A stretch of 14,749 bases of DNA from an uncultured Treponema sp. (lineage in GTDB: Bacteria; Spirochaetota; Spirochaetia; Treponematales; Treponemataceae). Of this stretch, positions 1 through 6,600 are shown one piece after another (within the stretch, counting starts at the first letter, position 1; each line of letters starts with the position of its first letter). A program made the translations under genes and the position numbers. The notes beneath the pieces were generated by a model. It saw nothing but the letters and a program-made list of their open reading frames with translations, had not been told where the DNA came from and did not search any database. The stretch lies in contig CALGGS010000281.1 in the NCBI GenBank assembly GCA_937915735.1, positions 1-14,749 of the forward strand. The letters are read 5' to 3'.

Positions 1-8
1 TACAAGAG

Positions 9-31
9 ATTGCCGTGTCGAGCACGGCAAT
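9..31. repeat. Perfect palindromic hairpin, likely dispersed intergenic repeat
   Basis: Two perfect 9-bp inverted arms (attgccgtg at 9-17, cacggcaat at 23-31) flank a 5-base loop, 40 bases beyond the stop of the histidine gene. No T-run follows on either strand, so it is not a standard intrinsic terminator, although it could stall polymerase or protect an mRNA 3' end. The GC-rich stem in AT-rich surroundings resembles the short palindromic repeats scattered between genes in some Treponema genomes; that family assignment is from memory, not a search. The rest of 1-71 shows no gene. Confidence 0.5.
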
Positions 32-71
32 GACTCATACTTATTGGACAGCCCCGTGAAAATTCATTGAA

Positions 72-1373
72 TTACTTTTCTTTATGGCGCCTGTCCAGCT
101 CGTTGTAAACATCCTGCCAGGTAACGCCCTCTTTGTACATGAGAACGCTCACGAAATACAAGAGGTCGGCGGCTTCCCAGATAACTTCATCTTTTGAATC
201 GGCATCATCGGTCAATTCCTCGGCTTCTTCCATAACTTTTTCACGGACTCGTTTTGCGTTAAGGGTCGCAGTATAGCTTCCCGGCCGCGGGTTTGCGAAT
301 CGCTCTGCAATTGTGCCGTAAAGCCGCTCAAGATTTGATTTTGCATCCGGCTCGGCGCCAAAGCAAGTGTAGCTTCCCGTGTGGCAGACTCCTCCGTGAG
401 GAAGAACTGTCGCCAAAACCGTATCCCTGTCGCAGTCAACTCGCATTTTAACAAGCTCCAAGAAGTGACCGCTTGTCTCACCCTTTGTCCAAAGACAATT
501 TCGAGACCTGCTAAAGAAAGTGAGTTTTCCGCTTTCAAAGGATTTCTCAAACGCATCTTTGTTTGAGTAGCCAAGCATCAAAACTTCACCGCTGGGACTC
601 TGAGCGATTACTGGAATCATTCCGCCCACCTTTTCAAAATTAAGGCAAGCGATGAAAGCGTCCTTGAGATTTACTTTTCCTGTGTACAGAGCCATTCCCA
701 ACTGAACATCACAGCCGAGTTTTTCAAGCTCAACGATTTGCTCCAAAGTGTTTACGCCGCCAGCAACGACAACCCTGCATTTTACGGCCTCTCTCAAAGC
801 CTTACAGGCCTCCATGTCTGTTCCCTGCATGCAGCCTTCTTTTTCGACGCAGGTAAACAAAAGCTCAGAGCAATATTTTTCGGCCTCTTTTGCACCCTCA
901 ATCAAAGGAATGTCTACAGTCTCGGTCCAGCCTTTTACGGCAATTTTCCCTGCGATTGAGTCAACAGAAATGATTATGCGCTGTTTTCCGATTGAATCCG
1001 CAAGTTCTTTTAAAAATTCCTCGTTAAGGACAGATTCGCCTGCCTTTGGAGAAGGATTCCAGGCAGCACTGCCAATTATTACTTTTTCTGCTCCAAGAGA
1101 AATTAGCTCGCGGGCTTTTTTTACATCACGGATTCCGCCACCGACACGGACATTTCCTTTTCGTAGCAAAGTTTTTAGCAAAGGAGTGTTTTTTGTGTTT
1201 CCTTTTTCGTCTGTGTTGCGAAGAGCCTGATCTAAGTCGATGATTGCAACTTCGCCATATTTGTTAAAATCTGAAATTAAAGAATCAGAATCGTCTCTTT
1301 GGAGAACCAAATCCTTTCCGTTTTTGAGCTGGACAACATGTCCGTCCTTCATGTCGATTGAAGCAATTACCAT
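72..1373 (-). CDS. Trifunctional histidine biosynthesis protein HisA-HisI-HisE fusion
   Basis: A 433-residue cytoplasmic protein joining three enzymes of consecutive histidine steps. Residues 1-245 are a HisA (ProFAR isomerase) beta/alpha barrel: catalytic-type D7 in ASIDMKDG, phosphate-binding GGGI (78-81), D138 in ISVDS, GW at 148-149, and AGGV at 204-207. Residues 250-340 are HisI (PRA-cyclohydrolase): DCDRD at 313-317 for metal, and C314, C330 and C337 as likely zinc ligands in the usual CHTG...CF context. Residues 348-433 are HisE (PRA-pyrophosphohydrolase): SYTATL (366-371), the acidic EEAEE helix (382-386) and EAADLLY (400-406). HisIE fusions are common; a HisA domain on the same chain is unusual. 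Oddity: the HisA loop normally reading (R/K)DG is EKEG here, with E179 where a catalytic Asp is expected. The ATG at 1373 has no Shine-Dalgarno. No other his gene lies in the window. Confidence 0.93.
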   Translation of the reverse strand: MVIASIDMKDGHVVQLKNGKDLVLQRDDSDSLISDFNKYGEVAIIDLDQALRNTDEKGNTKNTPLLKTLLRKGNVRVGGGIRDVKKARELISLGAEKVIIGSAAWNPSPKAGESVLNEEFLKELADSIGKQRIIISVDSIAGKIAVKGWTETVDIPLIEGAKEAEKYCSELLFTCVEKEGCMQGTDMEACKALREAVKCRVVVAGGVNTLEQIVELEKLGCDVQLGMALYTGKVNLKDAFIACLNFEKVGGMIPVIAQSPSGEVLMLGYSNKDAFEKSFESGKLTFFSRSRNCLWTKGETSGHFLELVKMRVDCDRDTVLATVLPHGGVCHTGSYTCFGAEPDAKSNLERLYGTIAERFANPRPGSYTATLNAKRVREKVMEEAEELTDDADSKDEVIWEAADLLYFVSVLMYKEGVTWQDVYNELDRRHKEK

Positions 1374-1382
1374 AGTAAAGGC

Positions 1383-1411
1383 ATTGTATCAGAAAAATGA
1401 ATAAGTGAGAA
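1383..1411 (-). promoter_or_regulatory. Putative promoter of the HisA-HisI-HisE gene
   Basis: Reading the minus strand, TTCTCA (1411-1406, 4 of 6 to TTGACA) and TACAAT (1388-1383, 5 of 6 to TATAAT) are 17 bases apart. The -10 box ends 9 bases before the ATG, so transcription would start about 3 bases upstream of it. That leaves no room for a Shine-Dalgarno, and none is seen. Sequence match only. Confidence 0.4.
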
Positions 1412-1426
1412 GTTATCAGTTCATTT
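1395..1426. repeat. Inverted repeat in the divergent his/usp spacer
   Basis: Seven-base arms aaatgaa (1395-1401) and ttcattt (1420-1426) are exact reverse complements, with a further taa/tta match just inside them. The element overlaps the putative -35 of the histidine gene and lies about 50 bases upstream of the stress protein gene. It could be a repressor operator, but in AT-rich DNA it could also be chance. The remainder of the 102-base spacer contains a pyrimidine-rich run (1427-1441) and no gene. Confidence 0.25.
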
Positions 1427-1463
1427 CTCCCCCTCCCTCCTAATTTTCACCCACTGCCCTACC

Positions 1464-1469
1464 GATAAT
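1464..1469 (+). promoter_or_regulatory. Putative -10 box of the universal stress protein gene
   Basis: GATAAT matches TATAAT at 5 of 6 and ends 6 bases before the ATG at 1476, so a start 7 bases downstream of the box would fall exactly on the A of the ATG. No good -35 is seen at the right spacing and no Shine-Dalgarno precedes the ATG. Together these suggest a leaderless transcript. Confidence 0.35.
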
Positions 1470-1475
1470 CACTAT

Positions 1476-1973
1476 ATGATTAAGCCTTTGTTTCAAAAAA
1501 TTATAGTCGCGGTAAATGGCTCATCTCAGTCTCTTCATGCGGCAATGTATGGAATTTTACTTTCAAAGCAATATAAATGCGAAATGAAGGCAATCTATGT
1601 AGTCGACACTTCCACCCTGAAGCAGCTTACAATATCAAAAATTTTTTATGAGGAAGAAAGCCGTCATTATGAGCAGCGTCTTTGCGATGACGGAAACCGA
1701 TATCTTTTATATCTGAAAAAACTTGCGGAAGAAAAAAAAGTCAAAATTGAAACTGAGCTGAAAAAAGGCGCAATCTGGTCAGAACTAATAAAGTCTGCCG
1801 AAGATTATGAAGCAAATTTGATTTTAGTCGGAGGAAAAGAACATCCAAAATCAAATTCGACAATCAGATACGACAAGATTTCGGCCACGAATTCAGAAAT
1901 CATCGGAAGCGCAAACTGCAATGTTCTTGTCGTTCGCGAGGCAGACATCGAAAAGCTTTTTAAGCTGGCCTGA
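1476..1973 (+). CDS. Universal stress protein (UspA family), divergent nucleotide site
   Basis: A 165-residue single-domain cytoplasmic Usp fold. It opens with the family's first strand, FQKIIVAVNGSSQSLHAA (6-23), has the long central helix (about 56-88), and closes with the paired strands LILVGG (115-120) and NVLVV (149-153). In ATP-binding members the first strand carries an Asp and the late loop reads G-x2-G-x9-G(S/T). Here the Asp position is N14, GG at 119-120 is not followed by the second glycine of the motif, and a longer polar loop intervenes before GS (144-145). ATP binding is therefore doubtful. The gene stands alone, diverging from the histidine gene and ending one base short of the convergent cysE. 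Its role (stress or starvation survival) is inferred from the family only. Confidence 0.88.
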   Translation: MIKPLFQKIIVAVNGSSQSLHAAMYGILLSKQYKCEMKAIYVVDTSTLKQLTISKIFYEEESRHYEQRLCDDGNRYLLYLKKLAEEKKVKIETELKKGAIWSELIKSAEDYEANLILVGGKEHPKSNSTIRYDKISATNSEIIGSANCNVLVVREADIEKLFKLA

Positions 1974-1974
1974 T

Positions 1975-2820
1975 TTACTTTGCGTTTGAAACTGACTCCG
2001 TAATCCAAGAGTTTCCGCCGATTACAGAACCTTTTCCGATTACAGTTTCGCCCCCAAGAATAGTGGCATTCGCATAAATCGTAACATTATCCTCGATTGT
2101 CGGGTGCCGCTTGCTGTTCTGGAGTGATTTTTTTACGCTCAAAGCTCCCAGAGTGACACCCTGATAAATTTTTACATTGTTTCCGATTATAGTCGTCTCG
2201 CCGATTACAACGCCTGTTCCGTGGTCAATAAAAAAGCTTTCGCCGATTTTAGCACCTGGATGAATGTCAATTCCGGTCTTTCCGTGCACATGCTCGCTCA
2301 TAATTCGTGGAATGACAGGCACTCCACATTCGTGCAGGAAATGGGCGATTCTGTAAACGATGATTGCTTCAAGGCCTGGATAAGAGACGATAACCTCATC
2401 CCCGCTTTTTGCAGCAGGGTCGCCGTTAAAGGCCGCTATTGCGTCAAGGCGGGCAAGGCGCCGTATTTCGGGAATTGCCTCGATAAGGGCAAGAGCTGTT
2501 TTTTCTGCCAGACAAAAGCAATGAGAGTCATTGACCTCGGCGCACTCATCCCTTTGAATTGACTTGTATGTAATAGCCTTTTGAATTTCCTTCGTAAGGA
2601 CAGAGATAATTCTGTTTACACGCTGCCCCGTAATATATCTTAAATTTACGGCGTCAAGCTCTTCTGCCGTTTTGTAGCCCGGGAAGATAAGGCACTGAAT
2701 GTCGTGCAAAACAGCAACTACATTTTCACGCACAGGAAAGTTGTCGATTCCAGCCTTGTTAATTCCACCGTCGCGTTCATAAGAGTCCAAAATATTATCT
2801 ACAAGTTCATCGATTGTCAT
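1975..2820 (-). CDS. cysE: Serine O-acetyltransferase
   Basis: Makes O-acetylserine from L-serine and acetyl-CoA, the first step of cysteine synthesis, in the cytoplasm. Residues 1-175 are the helical N-terminal domain of the longer (about 280-300 residue) SAT class. Residues 180-275 form a hexapeptide left-handed beta-helix (DIHPGAKIG, FIDHGTGVVIGET, NVKIYQGVTLGALSV). D185 and H200 match the catalytic Asp/His pair of E. coli CysE. The ATG at 2820 is preferred over the in-frame TTG at 2838 because only TTG gives the extra MWYIFF; no strong Shine-Dalgarno supports either. It lies 36 bases after tmk on the same strand, so it is probably co-transcribed. Oddity: the chain stops at ESVSNAK, only a few residues past the last helix turn, without the usual C-terminal tail ending in Ile that binds cysteine synthase. 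Confidence 0.92.
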   Translation of the reverse strand: MTIDELVDNILDSYERDGGINKAGIDNFPVRENVVAVLHDIQCLIFPGYKTAEELDAVNLRYITGQRVNRIISVLTKEIQKAITYKSIQRDECAEVNDSHCFCLAEKTALALIEAIPEIRRLARLDAIAAFNGDPAAKSGDEVIVSYPGLEAIIVYRIAHFLHECGVPVIPRIMSEHVHGKTGIDIHPGAKIGESFFIDHGTGVVIGETTIIGNNVKIYQGVTLGALSVKKSLQNSKRHPTIEDNVTIYANATILGGETVIGKGSVIGGNSWITESVSNAK

Positions 2821-2856
2821 AAAAAAAATGTACCACAAATCAAAAAAAAAGTCATT

Positions 2857-3495
2857 TTAAATAATCTGAATCCGCTCAAGCTGCCCGGCAATGATTTTGG
2901 AGACCTCTTCTATTGGAAGAGTCGCGTCAAGACGGACGATTTTCATTTCTGTGTTCATTTTTTCGTATTCGTCTATGACAGCCCTGTACCTCTCTGCCGT
3001 TGCCTTCTGAAAATCCAGCTTTTCATAAATTTCTGTTTCCCCCCTTCCTAAAACCCGTTTAAGTGAAATTTCAGGGTCAATGTCGAAGAAAAACAAAATT
3101 TCAGGGAGAGGAAAGGATTCGTTCAGACGGCGTGGAAGCTCGTCTCCGCAAGTAACGCTCTGATAAGTCAGGCTTGAAAATAAATATCTGTCAGAAACGA
3201 CGATTTTTCCGCTTCCGCACCTTTCAACAACGCCACAATTAGTTCCGCCCTTACCGTAAAGATGCTCGTTCCTGTCGGCGGCAAATAAAAAGGCGGATGT
3301 TTTTGGGTCTAGTTCCACATCCCCCTTGAGCATTTTGCGTAAAAATTTTCCGGTTTCGCTGTCGGTCGGCTCAGTAGTGAAGAAAAACCTGTCAGAATCA
3401 GGGCGATTTTTTAAAAGCCCGATTTGCGTGCTGGTCCCGCTTCCATCAATTCCTTCAAAAACAACAAAATTTTTTAGTACCATAGATTTCTTCAT
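2857..3495 (-). CDS. tmk: Thymidylate (dTMP) kinase with non-canonical P-loop
   Basis: Phosphorylates dTMP to dTDP with ATP for DNA synthesis; cytoplasmic, 212 residues (normal length). The core reads FVVFEGIDGSGTSTQ (10-24), followed by the DRY motif of the dTMP site in VVSDRYLFSSLTYQ and a lid-type segment RGETEIYEKLDFQ. The notable feature is T21 in the P-loop, where the Walker A lysine is expected (GSGTST instead of GSGKST); the codon is ACC and the surrounding frame is intact. I recall similar P-loops in other treponemes, which would make this a lineage trait rather than damage. The start is uncertain: ATG at 3495 gives MKKSMVLKNF, while ATG at 3483 gives MVLKNF, which better suits the -10-like GCTAAT at 3503-3498. 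It leads the tmk-cysE pair and diverges from tamB. Confidence 0.92.
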   Translation of the reverse strand: MKKSMVLKNFVVFEGIDGSGTSTQIGLLKNRPDSDRFFFTTEPTDSETGKFLRKMLKGDVELDPKTSAFLFAADRNEHLYGKGGTNCGVVERCGSGKIVVSDRYLFSSLTYQSVTCGDELPRRLNESFPLPEILFFFDIDPEISLKRVLGRGETEIYEKLDFQKATAERYRAVIDEYEKMNTEMKIVRLDATLPIEEVSKIIAGQLERIQII

Positions 3496-3497
3496 AG

Positions 3498-3503
3498 ATT
3501 AGC
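3498..3503 (-). promoter_or_regulatory. Weak putative -10 box for tmk-cysE
   Basis: GCTAAT on the minus strand (4 of 6 to TATAAT) follows a TG two bases upstream. It lies 2 bases before the first possible ATG and 14 before the second. No convincing -35 is seen. If real, it would favour the downstream tmk start at 3483. Confidence 0.2.
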
Positions 3504-3623
3504 ACAGAACGAAGAAAGTGAAAAGCGAAAAAGCTTACCCAAGAATGGCATAAATTAAGGAATGATTTCAACCGATACTAGAAGAGAAGAACTGTCTTTG
3601 TTACCAAAAAGTGATATTTTTTT

Positions 3624-3629
3624 TATATT
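3624..3629 (+). promoter_or_regulatory. Putative -10 box of the tamB-bamA-skp-mutS operon
   Basis: TATATT (5 of 6 to TATAAT) ends 5 bases before the tamB ATG at 3635, after a T-rich run. TTGTTA at 3598-3603 resembles a -35, but the 20-base spacing is long. No Shine-Dalgarno fits before the ATG. The 139-base divergent spacer holds no gene. Confidence 0.3.
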
Positions 3630-3634
3630 AAAAG

Positions 3635-6600
3635 ATGAAGTCCAAAGTTTTTGGCGTTAGCCTTGGAAGCGTTATTTTTATCTTTCTCTTAATCATTGGC
3701 CTTGCCCTGGTGCGACCGATATACGAGCGTATGCTTTCTTCACTAAAGGAAGCGGAGGCGCGTCTTACGGAAAAGCTGACAGAGGAGACAGGGCTTGCCT
3801 TTTCTTATGACTCTCTTTCTCCTTCAGTTTTTATAGGCGTGAACATCAAGAACATATCTCTTTATGATGCGCAGACAAAAAACAAGATTATTGACATAAA
3901 ACGGACGAATCTTTCTTACAATGTTACAGGCTTTTTCTCAAAAAATCCTACGGTGGCATTAAAAGAACTGACCTTAAGCGGCGTTACCGTAGAATACAAT
4001 GCGATGCAGGAGCTTGCATTCGTTGACAAAATAAAGGAATTACTCGAAAAGAGGAAAGATGGCAATGAAGAAGGCAAAGCTCAAAGTGGAGAAGATTTTC
4101 TTTTTAAAGCACAAAAAAACACAAAATTCTCTCTTTCTGACAAGGAATTTGACATTCCTCTCGATGTAAACATAAAAAATCTTTCTATTCATTATGAAGA
4201 TAAAAATCAGGATGCTCTCATTACCCTAAAATCCCTGAAACTAAAGGACTTCAACCTTTCTGAAGGAGTTGACATCGACACTTCCGGGAAAATCGTTTAT
4301 AAGACAAGTCTTGTAAAAACAAACGGCAGGGCAACAAGCTTCGCAAGCAATTTCTCACTGAGCGGAACCTATTTTCCGAATTTTGAAGGAAGCTCCGCCT
4401 TAATTTCGCTTTCATCCGCTGGCGGCGCAGATTATTCCGTCACTAAGCTGGATATGCTCGTAAATTACTCGGATGAGGTCGTGGAAGTGAGAACAATGCG
4501 GACAGTTCTTCCCTTCTCTCTGTTTGCAAATTTCGATTTAAAGACCGGCTCCCTCAGTTTTTCAGGTGATTTTGACCGTTTTAACCCACTTCGTCTCGTC
4601 ACAATAAGAAGAAAACCTGAGATAATTCAGAAAATTGACGGCTCTACCCTTACGGGAAATGTTTTCGGAAAGCTAAACAAGGATGAAGCACAGTACCGCT
4701 CAAACATAAACATCTCTCTTTCTAAAAAATTGCTCGGAGAGGCGGCAAATATCGTTCTTAAAATTGACGGGGACGAAAAAAATGTGAACATAAACCGAAT
4801 CGAGGCAAAAGCCGCATTTCTTGACGCTGATTTTTCTGGGAAATTCAACATAAAGACAATGCAGCCGACTGGAAATTTAAATCTTAACTCTTTCGTACTG
4901 AAAAATGGCGGCGTTATTTCTACAGAGGTTGAGATTGAACCTTACAAAAACGGATTTATGCTTTACACCCCGCAAGTCTTCCTCGGAGAAAAAAGCTTTT
5001 CCGGTATAGAGTTTATTGCGCTTCCAGGAAACGAGTCGGTTGACTTTCAGTTCAGCATGCTCGATTTGTCGCACATTGATTTTGAGGAGCTGGGACGGCT
5101 TCAGATTGAAGGCAGCGTTATGACGGGAAAAGAAAAATCCGTGCAGGCGAGCGTAGTTCTGTCAAATATTTTTGCAGACAGTCTTTTAAACACAGGCAGA
5201 TTTTTTATGCCGGAAGAAAGAGCTGAAGGACTGTCTTCTCTTTCACAAGCCTTAAAGCCTTATATTTTCTCGACGGAAGCATATTTTTCAAGCGATTTTA
5301 AGGATTTTACCTTCCTGGCCCCCAGCGTTCTTTTTGCAAATACAGAAAAGGACAGGCAGCTTCTTGTTTTCTCCCTTGACGGCTCTCGTGAAACAGTTCA
5401 GATTTCATCCCTTGACTTGATTTACGGCAAGAACACGGCGCACGCAGAAATTTCTGCAGAATTCGCAGACAAATTCGGTGAATTTTCGTTCGTGAGCGAT
5501 TTGACATTAAACTCAGTTCCCTACAGATTTTTTGGAAATGTCAGCCCTGAGTGGATTTCTGTTTCAGGAGATTACAATTTTGACGCAGTGGTTTCGATTG
5601 AAGAAGAAATTGGCGCTACGATTCAGTTCTCAGGCCTTCCCTTCCAAATTGGGAAATATGTATTCGCCTCATCAAGCAGCTCGATTTTCCATTACGGAAA
5701 GGAAAGCGGCTTTGAACTGGATATTGTCAGTCTGGAGCTTGAAGAGCCGTCCTTAAATCTGGAATTTAACCCCCATCTGGCTGTTTCAGGAAACCTTACA
5801 AAATACGGCTTTGTTTTGAGTTCTCTCGCTTATTCAGACAATGTCTCATCCCTCGACGGAAGCGGAACTGTTGTCTGGAACATTACCGACGGAATTTTTG
5901 ACTCGATTCATGCGAATTTAGACACTTCAAGCCCGATTTCAAGCGAAAAGCTCTCGCTGATTGCAGATTTTTCAAACCCAAGCCTGCTGCCCTTCTCGGT
6001 GGACGCGCTTAAAAATGACTTTTATATCTCGGTTGACGCTTCTTTAAAGAATTTCCCCTCCTCACGCCTTCTTTCACTCCAGAATCCGGAGAACACTATT
6101 TCGGCGGATTTGCTTGTTTCAGGAACTCTCTCAAATCCCTTTATCTCACTGATTTTAAACAAATCTTCCCTTTCCCTTTACGGCTACCCTCTTACGGCAC
6201 AGGGTTCGCTGGTTTACGATGACACGGGTGCCCACATTGCGGATTTAAACATTGACTGGGCATTTACGAAGATTTCTGACATAAATGTCTTCTTTGACCC
6301 CGCAAAATTTTCAGGAAACGCCTCCCTTACGGTTGACGCAGAACTTATGAACAAAAGTATTCACGCTCCGCTTGATCTGAAAATTGAAGGCTCCAGCCCC
6401 GAAAAGAAATTCACTCTCCCGGATTTTTACACAGTCACTCTTTCATCGCCAAAAATTTCCGGTGATTTCATCGAAAGCGATTTTCCATTCTCCCTTATGG
6501 CATTGTACAGCCCCGGACGCTTTGATTTTATGACTGATGTTGACAACGGCTTTAAGGCGTCCTACTCGATTGATGACGGAATTATTTCTGCAAGCGCAGG

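Noticed and set aside
748..1230. 160-codon open frame on the plus strand opposite the histidine gene
   Set aside because: It is fully antisense to a well-supported HisA domain, and its translation shows no recognisable domain; it is a shadow of the real gene.
1954..1966. Small hairpin agctt/aagct at the convergent usp-cysE junction as a bidirectional terminator
   Set aside because: It has only a 5-bp AT-rich stem inside the usp coding sequence; too weak to call.
2221..2562. 113-codon plus-strand frame opposite cysE
   Set aside because: It covers the catalytic beta-helix of cysE on the other strand and has no recognisable motif or ribosome site.
3562..3660. Possible 32-codon upstream reading frame overlapping the tamB start, with AAGG just before its ATG
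   Set aside because: The AAGG lies only 1 base from the ATG, too close to act as a Shine-Dalgarno, and the peptide has no leader-peptide features. The -10-like box for tamB lies inside the frame, so it would probably not be transcribed.
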